NCBI GenBank assembly: GCA_903901045.1
Contig: CAIUPP010000011.1
Coordinates: 1-64,000, forward strand
Source of the DNA: an uncultured Planctomycetota bacterium
GTDB taxonomy: Bacteria > Planctomycetota > Brocadiia > CAIUPP01
Reading direction: 5' to 3'
DNA: 64,000 nucleotides
Positions 23,963-32,478 of this stretch are shown in pieces. Position 1 is the stretch's first letter. Each line of letters begins with the position of its first letter. The translations under genes and the position numbers were made by a program. The notes beneath the pieces are model-generated. The model saw nothing but the letters and a program-made list of their open reading frames with translations. It made no database searches and was not told the DNA's origin.

Positions 23963-25495
23963 TCAATGCACGGCGAGCGGCGCGTGCGCTTCGTGGCTGC
24001 GGCGCATGATGAGGATCATCGGCAGCACGAGAAGCAGCATCGCGAAGAGGCAATAGAAGGTGTCGTTGAAGGCGAGCATCGCAGCCTGCCGCTGGAGTTG
24101 CTGATAGATCAGCCCCAACGCGCCGTGCGACGCGGCGGCGGGCGGGACCCCGGCATTTTGCAGCGCGGCGGAGGCATGCGGCAGCGCCGCCTGGAGTTGC
24201 GGATTGAACGCCGTCAGATGCTCTCCCAGGCGCGCCTGGTGGAACTGCGTCCGCCGCGCCAGCAGCGTGGTGGAGAAGGCGACGCCGAAACTCCCCCCCA
24301 GGTTCCTCAGCAGGTTGAAGACCGCCGTGCCATTCCCCATCTCCTCGCGCGACACGCTCGACATCGTCAGGGTCATCAGCGGAATGAACGCAAACCCCAT
24401 CCCGATCCCCAGAACCACCCGCGGCCAGACCAGGTTGTAGAAGTCCGCCTGCAGGTTGAACTTCGACATCAGGTACACCGAGAACGCCGACACCGCGATG
24501 CCGAACGCCAGGACTCCCTTCGGATTCGTGGCCGTCACCAGCCGGCCGGCGATGGGCATGGCGATCAGCGTCACCATCCCTCCGGGACCCAGCACGAACC
24601 CCGCCAGAAACGCCGTATATCCCATCAGCGTCTGGAGATAGATCGGCAGCAGAACGATGGTGCCGAAGAGGCAGAAGAAGGTGGTGAACATCACGACGTT
24701 GCCGGTGCTGAAGGTGGCGTTGCGGAAGATGTGCAGGTTGATGATGGGGTTTTCCGCGCGCGTCTCCGCCAGAATGAACAGCGCCAGGCTGACGACGGCG
24801 GTGAAGCTCAGCCAGAGGATAAAGGTGGAGGAGAACCAGTCCTCGCGCTGCCCCTTGTCCAGCACGATCTGCAGGCAGCCCAGCCCCAGCACCAGGAAGG
24901 TGAGCCCCCAGACGTCGATCTTCATCCGCACCTTCTTCATATAGTGCGGGTCTTCGATGAACGCCATCGCCATCAGGATGCTGGCCAGGCCGATGGGAAT
25001 GTTGATGAAGAAGATCCAGTGCCAGGACCAGTTGTCGGTGATCCAGCCCCCCAGCAGCGGTCCGATGATGGGGCCGAACATGACGCCGATGCCGAAGACG
25101 GCCATCGCCATGCCGTGCTGCCGCCGCGGGAAGGTCTCCAGCAGGATCGCCTGGCTGATCGGCTGCAGCGCGCCACCCCCGATCCCCTGCAGGATGCGGA
25201 ACACCACCAGGCTCATGAGGCTCCAACTGATTCCGCAGAGAAACGAACTGACCGTGAACAGCGCTATGGAGAAAATCAGGTAGCGCTTGCGCCCGAATAG
25301 ACGGCTCAACCACCCGGTCATGGGGATGATGATGGCGTTGCTGACCAGGTAGCTGGTAATGGACCAGGTGGCTTCGTCAATGCCGGCGGAGAGGCTGCCG
25401 CGGATGTGGTTGAGCGAGACGTTGACGACGGAGGTGTCCACGATCTCGATCAGCGTGGGGAGCATGACCGTCAGGGCGATCAGCCACTTGCCCAT
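23963..25495 (-). CDS. DHA2-family MFS efflux transporter (EmrB-like)
   Basis: 510 residues with about 14 membrane segments, as in the EmrB/QacA (DHA2) branch. MLPTLIEIVDTSVVNVSL at the N-terminus carries the motif D1-type Asp, GRKRYLIFSIALF is the motif A region, and GPIIGPLLGGWITDNWSWHW is the motif C 'antiporter' signature. It would export drugs or lipophilic compounds by proton antiport. It lies 10 bases downstream of an EmrA/HlyD-type adaptor on the same strand, so the two form an EmrAB-like pair. No outer-membrane TolC partner is in the window. A local regulator is not seen. Confidence 0.92.
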   Translation of the reverse strand: MGKWLIALTVMLPTLIEIVDTSVVNVSLNHIRGSLSAGIDEATWSITSYLVSNAIIIPMTGWLSRLFGRKRYLIFSIALFTVSSFLCGISWSLMSLVVFRILQGIGGGALQPISQAILLETFPRRQHGMAMAVFGIGVMFGPIIGPLLGGWITDNWSWHWIFFINIPIGLASILMAMAFIEDPHYMKKVRMKIDVWGLTFLVLGLGCLQIVLDKGQREDWFSSTFILWLSFTAVVSLALFILAETRAENPIINLHIFRNATFSTGNVVMFTTFFCLFGTIVLLPIYLQTLMGYTAFLAGFVLGPGGMVTLIAMPIAGRLVTATNPKGVLAFGIAVSAFSVYLMSKFNLQADFYNLVWPRVVLGIGMGFAFIPLMTLTMSSVSREEMGNGTAVFNLLRNLGGSFGVAFSTTLLARRTQFHQARLGEHLTAFNPQLQAALPHASAALQNAGVPPAAASHGALGLIYQQLQRQAAMLAFNDTFYCLFAMLLLVLPMILIMRRSHEAHAPLAVH

Positions 25496-25505
25496 GCGCG
25501 TCCCC

Positions 25506-26636
25506 TCAGGGCTGAGTCAGGACGGTGGGAATCACCGACATCCCGAGCCGCAGCGGGCGGTCCGGGTCGGCGCCGCTCACGATCACGATCTTCACCGGCA
25601 CGCGCTGCACCACCTTCACAAAGTTCCCGGTGGCGTTCTCGGCGGGGAACAGGCTGAACACCGAGCCGGTGCCGGCCATGAGCGTCTCGACGCGCCCCTC
25701 CAGGCGCAGCCCCGGGTAGGCATCCACGCGGATTCGCACCTTCTGCCCCGGTCGCATCTTGTTGAGCTGCGTCTCTTTATAGTTGGCGGTGATCCAGAGT
25801 TCGCTCAGATCCAGAGGCACCACGGACATCAGCGCCTGCCCCGGCTGCACCTGGTTGCCCACCTCGACGGAGCGGCGGGTGATGAGGCCGTCGGCGGGGG
25901 CGGTGATTTTCGTGTAGCTCAGCGCCAACGCAGCCGTCGCAACGGCGGCCTCCCTCTGGCGCACGAGCGCTTCCTGCGTCGGGACGGCTTTCTCGGTCAG
26001 CTTCTCCTGCGCGCCGCGCGTCAGGAGGGCGGCTTCGAGTTGGCGGACGGTCGCCTGGGATGCCGTCAGTTGCGCCTCGGCGGTGTCGCGCGCGGTGAGC
26101 GCCTGCTCGTGCTGCACGTCGGTGGCGGAGCCGCCCTTCCAGAGCGCCTCGGCGCGGACGGCATCGCGCTTGGCCTGCGCCAGGGTGGCCTCGTTCAGGA
26201 CGACCACGGCGCGGGCCGTTTCCAGATTGGCGGTGGCTTCCACCTGCTGGCTGCGCGCCGTCTCGATCTCCACCCGGGTCGATTCCAGCTTGGAACGTTC
26301 CTGCTCCAGGAGCGCCTGGGCCTGCTGCAAACTGACCTGGTAATCGCGCGGGTCGATCTCGACCAGCACGTCGCCCGTCTTCACGACCTGGTTGTCCTCG
26401 ACGCACAGCTTCACCACCGGGCCGGAGACGCGCGGCGCGATGATATGGACGCGCCCGTCCACGAAGGCGTCATCGGTGGAAAGGTGCGTCGATTCGTAGT
26501 GGAGATAGAAGAGCAGGCAGATGGCCGCCAGGATGATCAAGGCGAACAGCATGACCACGTTGCGCCTGTGGCCTCGCTTCCATGACGCATCCGCCGGCGG
26601 GGGAGTGGCGACGGACGGCTCCAGACTCTCGGACAT
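25506..26636 (-). CDS. HlyD/EmrA-family membrane fusion protein
   Basis: 376 residues. One N-terminal membrane helix (NVVMLFALIILAAICLLFYL) anchors a periplasmic adaptor. STDDAFVDGRVHIIAPRVSG is the EmrA/HlyD biotin-lipoyl half, a long coiled coil runs from about 100 to 215, and the second lipoyl half (YTKITAPADGLITRRSVEVG) is followed by the beta-barrel domain. It would link the neighbouring DHA2 transporter to an outer-membrane channel. First gene of the operon, ATG start at MSESLEPS. Confidence 0.92.
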   Translation of the reverse strand: MSESLEPSVATPPPADASWKRGHRRNVVMLFALIILAAICLLFYLHYESTHLSTDDAFVDGRVHIIAPRVSGPVVKLCVEDNQVVKTGDVLVEIDPRDYQVSLQQAQALLEQERSKLESTRVEIETARSQQVEATANLETARAVVVLNEATLAQAKRDAVRAEALWKGGSATDVQHEQALTARDTAEAQLTASQATVRQLEAALLTRGAQEKLTEKAVPTQEALVRQREAAVATAALALSYTKITAPADGLITRRSVEVGNQVQPGQALMSVVPLDLSELWITANYKETQLNKMRPGQKVRIRVDAYPGLRLEGRVETLMAGTGSVFSLFPAENATGNFVKVVQRVPVKIVIVSGADPDRPLRLGMSVIPTVLTQP

Positions 26637-26740
26637 CTTCGGGCCCTGGCTGCAGATACTGTGGTTGTGAGAGCGCGCGTTTCCAGAGCGTCAGTTTAGA
26701 GAAGTCCGGCGAGGGATGCAAGCATGGGGGAGGGAGTTGG

Positions 26741-26900
26741 CAGGGCAAACGCATCTAGAAAGCGCCGCAGAATGTGGAGTGCGCCGCCGCCGGCGGCGCT
26801 TTGGTTATGATGGAGCGCACGACTCATGGGGATGCACCCAGAGGGCGCCAGACTCCACGCCATCCAAAGCGGCGTCGTTGCCGCCGCACTCCACAAACCA
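26741..26900. mobile_element. MITE-like element, family 1, partial copy C
   Basis: Starts CAGGGCAAACGCATCTAGAA like the ends of copies A (9162) and B (48786), and contains the GTGCGCCGCCGCCGGCGGCG hairpin and AAAGCGGCGTCGTTGCCGCC. No right-hand terminal repeat is visible, so the copy is truncated. Confidence 0.7.
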
Positions 26901-26977
26901 TCGCGCTCGTCGCGATTACATCATGCATCGCGATCCGGGCCCCCGACGCCACAGCTCCGTGCCGGCACCTCTTCTCG

Positions 26978-27478
26978 TTACTGCGCGGCGGCGTGCTGCG
27001 CCACGGGGCGCGGGGTTTGCAGTTCGGCCAGAGCGGCATCCACCAGCTTGGGCAGCGCATCGGCGACTGGGGTGGACAGTTCCAGGTCCAGCCGCACCGT
27101 CTGGGGCTGAACGCCGAAGATGACCGTCTCATCCGGTTCGCAACCGAGCAACTGCGCCATGTGGAGCGACTCCATCAGGCCCACGTCGTGGAGCGACAGT
27201 CCGCCCCCTTCGCGCGCCAGGAGGTCCTCCGGGAGCAGGCGGAAAAGGTCGCCGGGGTTTCCTCCGGCGTCCACCGCGTCCAGAACAATCAGCAGCCGCC
27301 GGCCGGCGATGTAGTCCACCAGGTCGGCTCCGCCGGTGCCGCCGTCGATCAGTTCCACCCCGTCGGGCAGGTGGAGCCGGGCCAGCGCCTCCACGGCGCG
27401 GACGCCGACTCCATCGTCCCCTCGCAGGATGTTTCCGATCCCCAGCACCAACTGTGGCAGTCGTGTGGAATCGTTCAC
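26978..27478 (-). CDS. Hydrogenase maturation protease (HyaD/HybD-like)
   Basis: 166 residues. It cleaves the C-terminal tail of the [NiFe] large subunit after Ni insertion. LVLGIGNILRGDDGVGVRAV is the family N-terminus with the Ni-sensing Glu/Asp region, ELIDGGTGGADLVDYI holds the second Asp, and LSLHDVGLME the His ligand. The GTG start overlaps the large-subunit stop by four bases, showing translational coupling; the frame upstream of it lies inside the large subunit and was discounted. Last gene of the operon. Confidence 0.93.
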   Translation of the reverse strand: MNDSTRLPQLVLGIGNILRGDDGVGVRAVEALARLHLPDGVELIDGGTGGADLVDYIAGRRLLIVLDAVDAGGNPGDLFRLLPEDLLAREGGGLSLHDVGLMESLHMAQLLGCEPDETVIFGVQPQTVRLDLELSTPVADALPKLVDAALAELQTPRPVAQHAAAQ

Positions 27479-28983
27479 AGTGTCACCGCCTCCAAACGCG
27501 CGCGACGACCGTCGGCGCGGGCCACATGCACGGAACAAGCCAGACACGGGTCGAACGAGTGCACAATACGGAGCAACTCGACCGGGTTGTTCGGGTCGGC
27601 CACGGTCACGCCGGTCAGCGCCTGCTCGAGGGCGCCGGCCTGCCCGGAGTCGTCGCGCGGAGAGGCGTTCCAACTCGTGGGGGAGATGACCTGATAGCGT
27701 TCGATCACGGAATTGGAGATCTGCACCCAGTGTCCCACGGCGCCGCGCGGCGCTTCGGACAGGCCGATGCCGGTCCCGGTGACCGGGGTGCCCTTGCCGG
27801 TGTACGAGGGCTGGCCGGGGACGAGTTCGTTGAGCCATTCGTCCATGGCGTCGCCGATCTTCTGCGCTTCCAATGCGCGCGCCAGGATGCGGTCCATCAC
27901 CGAGATGCCGTTGCGGTAGTCGCCGTTGATCCACATGCGGGCCAGCGGACCCACTTCGTGCACCTTCCCCTGGTAGCGCGGCGCTTTGATCCAGGAGTAG
28001 GCCCCCGCCTTGTCGGCGTTCGGGTTCGTCTCGCCGGCGGTGGGATTGCGGTTGCCGTTGGAGTTGTTGTACCAGGAGTACTTGACGTACTCGCGGATGG
28101 CCGCCGGGTCCACGGTGGAGAGTTGGCCGTCGGTCAGCCGGCCGCGTCCGAGCAGCTTGCTGTTGCCGTCGGCGGTCAGATTGAAGACGCCGTACGCCAG
28201 GAGGTTGCCGCTGCCGCGTCCGATGGAGAAATAGTCATGGAACGCGCCGCCGAGGGCGTACGCGTCGGGGACGTTGACATCGCGGACGAAATTGCGCACC
28301 TCGGTCAGCAGGGCGCGGAACTGGACGATCTTGTCGGCCGTGGCCGCTTCGGTCACGCCGCCGGGGAGGAAGACGGGGCTGCACGGCATCTTGCCGCCGA
28401 AAATCGCGCCCATCTGATGCGCCTTGCGCCGGATCGCCAGCGCGTCGACGTAGTGGCCCACCAGCGTCGCCGCCGTCGCGCCCTTGACCATGTCGGCCGA
28501 CATCGGCCGGGGCGCCCAGGGGGACATGTCCAGCAGTCCGGTGGTGTCGATATAGTCCGGCGCCGCCAGGTGGTAGAAATGCAGGACGTGCGACATGAGG
28601 AAATCCGCGCCGAGGATCAGGTTGCGCAGGATGCGGCCGTTGGGCGGGGCATCCACGCCGAAAGCCTGCTCCAGCGCCAGGGCGCTGGTCATGCCGTGCG
28701 AGACGGGGCAGACGCCGCAGATGCGCTGCGTGTAGTGCGTCGCGTCGCGCGGGTCGCGTCCTTTCAGAATTTGCTCGAAGCCGCGGAACATCGTTCCGGA
28801 GCTCTTGGCTTGCACCACGGTCTGCGCGCCGCCGGAGGGCGCCAGCGAGACCTCGAGTTCCAAGTGCCCCTCGATGCGAGGGACCGGGCCGACGCGCAGG
28901 ACGGTGGCAGCTTTCCGAGTCCCGCCCGTCGTGGTCTCCTTATCCTTCTCTTGTGTCCGAGTTTCCACAGTGCTTGATTCCAT
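27475..28983 (-). CDS. [NiFe] hydrogenase large subunit
   Basis: 502 residues, catalytic subunit carrying the Ni-Fe(CN)2CO site. The N-terminal Cys pair is in TQRICGVCPVSH with the preceding SGTMFRGFEQILKGRDPRDA block. The C-terminal pair is in DPCLACSVH, which is followed by a 16-residue tail (VARADGRRARLEAVTL) that the protease would remove after the His. This pattern fits group 1 (uptake, exported with a Tat-bearing small subunit). It starts at an ATG with GGGAGGG upstream, 6 bases after the small-subunit gene. No Hyp maturation genes, cytochrome b or FeS electron-transfer partner occur nearby, so physiological partners must be elsewhere. Confidence 0.96.
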   Translation of the reverse strand: MESSTVETRTQEKDKETTTGGTRKAATVLRVGPVPRIEGHLELEVSLAPSGGAQTVVQAKSSGTMFRGFEQILKGRDPRDATHYTQRICGVCPVSHGMTSALALEQAFGVDAPPNGRILRNLILGADFLMSHVLHFYHLAAPDYIDTTGLLDMSPWAPRPMSADMVKGATAATLVGHYVDALAIRRKAHQMGAIFGGKMPCSPVFLPGGVTEAATADKIVQFRALLTEVRNFVRDVNVPDAYALGGAFHDYFSIGRGSGNLLAYGVFNLTADGNSKLLGRGRLTDGQLSTVDPAAIREYVKYSWYNNSNGNRNPTAGETNPNADKAGAYSWIKAPRYQGKVHEVGPLARMWINGDYRNGISVMDRILARALEAQKIGDAMDEWLNELVPGQPSYTGKGTPVTGTGIGLSEAPRGAVGHWVQISNSVIERYQVISPTSWNASPRDDSGQAGALEQALTGVTVADPNNPVELLRIVHSFDPCLACSVHVARADGRRARLEAVTL

Positions 28984-28989
28984 GATTAT

Positions 28990-29160
28990 TTACCCTCCCG
29001 CCGTTGTAGTAGTAGCGCCGGTCGTGCCATTGGTGGCGCCGCCGGTCGTCCCGCCCGTCGTGGTCGTGGCGCCGGTGGTGCCATTGGTGCCGCCGCCGGT
29101 GGTCGTGCCGCCGTTGGTGGTGGTCGCGCCGGTGGTGCCGCTGGTGGTCGTGGCGCCGGA
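28990..29160. repeat. GCC/GGT-rich minisatellite in the small-subunit 3' end
   Basis: Imperfect tandem units of the type GCGCCGGTGGTGCCATTGGT encode the Thr/Gly tail on the minus strand. Such a tract can change in length by slippage or recombination. Confidence 0.75.
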
Positions 29161-30075
29161 GACGCCATCCGCGCCGAGCTTATAGAACGGCGACCTGCCG
29201 TCGGGGAAGTCCGGCTGCGTGCAGCCCTGGCAGGGGGTGCGCGCGCCGATGCACCAGTTCACGCCCGCTGCGCCGGCCGCCGGGCTGTTCCACATGCGGT
29301 TCGGGCAGTCCGAGTAGGTCTCGGGACCGTTGCAGCCGTACGAGTACATGCAGCCGCTGGATCCCAGACCGGCCGCGCCGACTCCCTTGTCGTAATCGGG
29401 GCGGAACGGGCACTGGTCGTGAATGCGTTTCCCGTAGTAATCCGTGGGCCGGCCGACGGCGTCGCGCGCGGGCGCTTTGCCGTACTTGATGTAGTAGGCG
29501 ATGGTGCCGATGATCCAGTCGGGGCTGGCCGGGCAACCCGGGATGCTGATGACCGTTTTTCCGCTGAGGATGCTGCGCACCCCCTTGGCGTTGGTCGGGT
29601 TCGGCTTGCCAGCGGACATGCCGCCGTAGCAGGCGCAGGTGCCCACCGCCAGGACGGCGGCGGCGTTCTTCGCGTAGAGGCGCACGGCGTCGTGCATCGT
29701 CATCCCCGGCCAGAGGGTGCAGTACTTGCCGCTGGCGCCGGTGGGAATGGCTCCCTCCACCACGAGCACATAGCCGGGCCTGGCCCGGTTCGTTTCCGCG
29801 GCGGCAACGGCTGCCGCGCCGGCGGCGGCCATCACGGTCGTGTCGTACTTCAGGTCAATGGTGTTCAGCAGCAGCGTATCCACGGTCATGTAGTTAATCG
29901 TGTTGAGCAGGGAGACGGAGCAGCCGGTGCAGCCCTGGCCTTGCAGCCAAATCACGCGAGGCGCGCCCGTTGCCGCCAGCGCCGAGCGCGTCCCGAGCAC
30001 GCCCATTCCGCTCACTCCGAACGCGGCGCCCACTGCGGCGGCGCCTTTCATGAAGTCTCGACGTGTCAATTCCAC
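28990..30075 (-). CDS. [NiFe] hydrogenase small subunit with Thr/Gly-rich tail
   Basis: 361 residues. A Tat signal (TRRDFMKGAAAVGAAFGVSG) exports the folded heterodimer. GQGCTGCSVSLL, GTCACYGG and GCPASPDW provide the proximal 4Fe-4S Cys. IHDQCPFRP, the GCMYSYGC pair and the distal WCIGARTPCQGCTQP region supply the other clusters. After FPDGRSPFYKLGAD, where most group 1 small subunits continue to a membrane anchor, this protein has about 65 residues of Thr, Gly, Ala and Asn only (repeats such as TTGATTTTGG). No transmembrane helix is present, so the enzyme is likely soluble in the periplasm or attached in another way. Confidence 0.95.
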   Translation of the reverse strand: MELTRRDFMKGAAAVGAAFGVSGMGVLGTRSALAATGAPRVIWLQGQGCTGCSVSLLNTINYMTVDTLLLNTIDLKYDTTVMAAAGAAAVAAAETNRARPGYVLVVEGAIPTGASGKYCTLWPGMTMHDAVRLYAKNAAAVLAVGTCACYGGMSAGKPNPTNAKGVRSILSGKTVISIPGCPASPDWIIGTIAYYIKYGKAPARDAVGRPTDYYGKRIHDQCPFRPDYDKGVGAAGLGSSGCMYSYGCNGPETYSDCPNRMWNSPAAGAAGVNWCIGARTPCQGCTQPDFPDGRSPFYKLGADGVSGATTTSGTTGATTTNGGTTTGGGTNGTTGATTTTGGTTGGATNGTTGATTTTAGG

Positions 30076-30090
30076 AGCACACCCTCCGAC

Positions 30091-30324
30091 TCAGGCTTTA
30101 CCAGACGGAATATTCCCCGCGACCACTTTGCTCCCGGACGATTGCGCAACGGGACGAACTACTCTGACCGGATGCCGCGCCAACTCCCGCGCGGCCTCCT
30201 CGGGGGAAACCTTCGGCTCGAGCCCCAATGAGCCGAATATCCCCAAACCCATTAACCCTCCCAAGAACTTGGCGGTCTCACCTATCCCCACTTGGCTGAT
30301 GAACGCTCTTCTCGACAGGTCCAT
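30091..30324 (-). CDS. Small Tat-signal protein of the hydrogenase operon
   Basis: 77 residues. MDLSRRAFISQVGIGETAKF contains the twin-Arg SRRAFIS motif, followed by a hydrophobic core (LGGLMGLGIFGSLG). The remaining 40 residues (VSPEEAARELARHPVRVVRP and on) have no Cys, so no Fe-S or heme ligand set is visible. It is the first gene of the operon, 15 bases before the small subunit. The ATG at 30324 is preferred over a GTG three codons upstream because GAGGTG is well spaced. It might be a membrane-tethered accessory subunit or a Tat escort for the hydrogenase; I know no named family for it. Confidence 0.7.
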   Translation of the reverse strand: MDLSRRAFISQVGIGETAKFLGGLMGLGIFGSLGLEPKVSPEEAARELARHPVRVVRPVAQSSGSKVVAGNIPSGKA

Positions 30325-30387
30325 GATATACACCTCACTGCATCCTATGACCTAGTCAGTCTCATGTACGCTCACATCTACAACTCC

Positions 30388-30416
30388 CTTGTACCTATGG
30401 CGAGGCTTTGTGTCAA
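30388..30416 (-). promoter_or_regulatory. Putative promoter of the hydrogenase operon
   Basis: On the minus strand TTGACA (30416-30411), a 17-base spacer, then TACAAG (30393-30388). This would give a leader of about 55 bases before the small Tat gene. The -35 matches consensus perfectly and the -10 in four of six positions. Confidence 0.5.
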
Positions 30417-30429
30417 GAACTATTTGGAA

Positions 30430-30784
30430 CTACTATCCTTTCGCTGTCCTTGGCGATCTATAGCATGTTGTAGGCTAACGAGTTAGGACCTATAATAAGT
30501 TATAAGAAAGATTAATAGAAATGGCGTTTCGAGCGCATTTCTTCAAACGTAGAGCAATTCCAGTGAAATGGAGCGCAGGCAGCGTCGCTCGGGAGGGCGT
30601 GTGGCGGAGTGAAGCGAATTGAACCCGACAAGGGTTGTCAACTACTGCGGCGCATTCATTAATGGTATCGACGTCGCGCGCTTTCCTTGATTGCCTGTGC
30701 GGCGCAAGAGTACAATTGCGCGCGACTTCACCCGGTTCCGCGTTTGCACGCGCCCAAGCCGGCTCCCTGAGCCAAGGAAAACGA
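30430..30784. other. Divergent intergenic region between hydrogenase operon and yihY-type gene
   Basis: About 350 bases, AT-richer in its left half. Apart from the promoter-like site at 30388-30416 and the ribosome site AAGGA at about 30775, I see no hairpin, repeat or gene. It should carry the promoters of both transcription units. Confidence 0.45.
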
Positions 30785-32155
30785 ATGGACCTGCGCGAAG
30801 CGTTCGTTCGAACCAAGCAGTTCATCCTGGATGACCAGTGGGTCAGCGAGTTGACGGGAGTCCCGCGCGCCCGGCGGTTCTTCATCACCTGGAGCCGCAT
30901 CCTCACCCTCTCGGCGCGCGAGTTCGTCAAGGACCATTGCACGCTGCGCGCGGCGACGCTGACGCTGGTGGTGATTTTCTCCCTGGCTCCCACGCTGGCG
31001 GTCGCGTTCGCCGTCGCCAAGGGGTTCGGTCAGGAGCAGCGGCTGCAGCCTCTGCTGTACAAGATGGTCGGCGTCGCCCCCGACGAAATCGCCGGCAACC
31101 CCGCGCTCGAAAAGATGCAGGGGCTGATGGACAACATGCTCAAGTACATCGGGGAAACGAACGTCCAGGCGCTGGGGTTCGTCGGCTTCCTGGTGATGCT
31201 GTACACCGCTTACACGGTGCTGCACTCCATCGAGAAGACGTTCAACGTCATCTGGGCGGTGCGCACCAAACGGACGCCATTAAGACAGGCCATCGACTAC
31301 CTCGCCGTGCTGTTCGTGCTGCCGCTGATGCTGATCCTCTCGGTGCTGCTGACGGCGGGGGTGGAGAGCACGATGGCGGTGGACATCCTTCAGCAATGGC
31401 TGCCTGCCTTCGTGATCCGCTGGGCGGGGCATCTGGCGACGTTCGGGTTCACGGCGTTCGGCCTGTGGTTCCTGTATTTCTTCTTCCCGAACACGCGCAT
31501 CCAGTTCCGCGCGGCGCTGGTGGGCGCGATCGTGGCGGCGCTGCTCTGGGCGGTGCTGCAGATCCTCTTCGTCAAACTGCAGGTCGGCGTGGCGCGCTAC
31601 AACAAGATTTACAGCACGTTTGCCGCGGTGCCGATCTTCCTGCTCTGGCTGCAACTGAGTTGGACGGTGATATTGTTCGGCGCGGAGGTGAGCTACTCCT
31701 ACGCGCACCAGAGCGACTACCAGTTCGGGGGGTTCGCGTTCCGGGCGGGGCCGGCGCAGCGCGAGCAGATCGCGCTGGGGATCTCGGCGCTGACGGCGCA
31801 GGCGTTCATGCGCGAGGATCCCCCTCCCTGCTGCGATGACCTGAGCCGCCACGCGCACGCGCCGGTGGCGGTGGTGCGCGAGGTGCTGGCCGACCTGCTG
31901 GCCGGGCGCGTGCTGATGGAGTTGCAAGGGAGCCAGCCCTGTTACGTGCCGGCCGCGCCGCCGCACCAGATCACGCTGGCGCGGGTGGTGGACGCGGTAT
32001 CGCACCGGAACGTCGAACAGCCGCACATGTCGAAGGCGATGGAACGCCTCGGCGTGCGCCAGGTGCTCGCGCAGCGCGACGAGCAGATGGCCGCGTTCCG
32101 GAACATGACGCTTGCGGAGTTGGTCAAGCGACACAGCGAACAAGCGCGAGGCTGA
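30785..32155 (+). CDS. YihY/virulence factor BrkB family membrane protein
   Basis: 456 residues. Six membrane segments lie between about 50 and 300, in the arrangement of the YihY/BrkB family once mislabelled RNase BN. CTLRAATLTLVVIFSLAPTL, YTAYTVLHSIEKTFNVIW and YNKIYSTFAAVPIFLLWLQL are characteristic phrases. A C-terminal 150-residue cytoplasmic part resembles a winged-helix region (PVAVVREVLADLLAGRVLME). Function in the family is unsettled; transport or envelope roles are proposed. The ATG at 30785 has AAGGA 6 bases before; 50 upstream in-frame codons lack homology and were not used. Confidence 0.88.
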   Translation: MDLREAFVRTKQFILDDQWVSELTGVPRARRFFITWSRILTLSAREFVKDHCTLRAATLTLVVIFSLAPTLAVAFAVAKGFGQEQRLQPLLYKMVGVAPDEIAGNPALEKMQGLMDNMLKYIGETNVQALGFVGFLVMLYTAYTVLHSIEKTFNVIWAVRTKRTPLRQAIDYLAVLFVLPLMLILSVLLTAGVESTMAVDILQQWLPAFVIRWAGHLATFGFTAFGLWFLYFFFPNTRIQFRAALVGAIVAALLWAVLQILFVKLQVGVARYNKIYSTFAAVPIFLLWLQLSWTVILFGAEVSYSYAHQSDYQFGGFAFRAGPAQREQIALGISALTAQAFMREDPPPCCDDLSRHAHAPVAVVREVLADLLAGRVLMELQGSQPCYVPAAPPHQITLARVVDAVSHRNVEQPHMSKAMERLGVRQVLAQRDEQMAAFRNMTLAELVKRHSEQARG

Positions 32156-32478
32156 GCGCACGCGGAGAGCGCGCCCACGGGGCGAGCGGGTACTTAAACA
32201 GGAAGATCGCCACGGTCGCGCCGGGAATCGTTTGCGCGCGAACAGGGTTCGCGGCGGCGCTCCCTCGCGATGACCTTTCATTCACGTCTACCGGCTCCCC
32301 CGCAGAATGCCGTTGCCGTCAAATCGCAATTCAGTAATCAGAAATCAGTAATCGCAAATCATCCGTCCCCTCCTCCGTAACCAACGCAAGCCAACGTCCT
32401 TATTGACACCACGCTCCCACCGAAGTATCATCCCTCCATCGGCAGTTCCATCGCAGTCCCTGGCGCGGGAGAGGCATC
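32156..32478. other. Intergenic region with AATCAGTAATC word repeats
   Basis: About 320 bases without a gene. Bases 32325-32372 hold CAATTCAGTAATCAGAAATC and a third AGTAATC copy, words that also occur at 15158-15175 and, inverted, at 46858-46885. The rest appears unstructured; it includes a CGCGAACAGGGTTCGCGG partial palindrome. Confidence 0.6.

Noticed and set aside
23861-25300. A 479-codon plus-strand frame rich in Gln, His and Arg.
   Set aside because: Antisense to a DHA2 transporter; composition is that of a reversed hydrophobic gene.
27454-28977. A 507-codon plus-strand frame over the hydrogenase large subunit.
   Set aside because: The minus strand encodes both [NiFe] Cys motifs; the plus frame has none.
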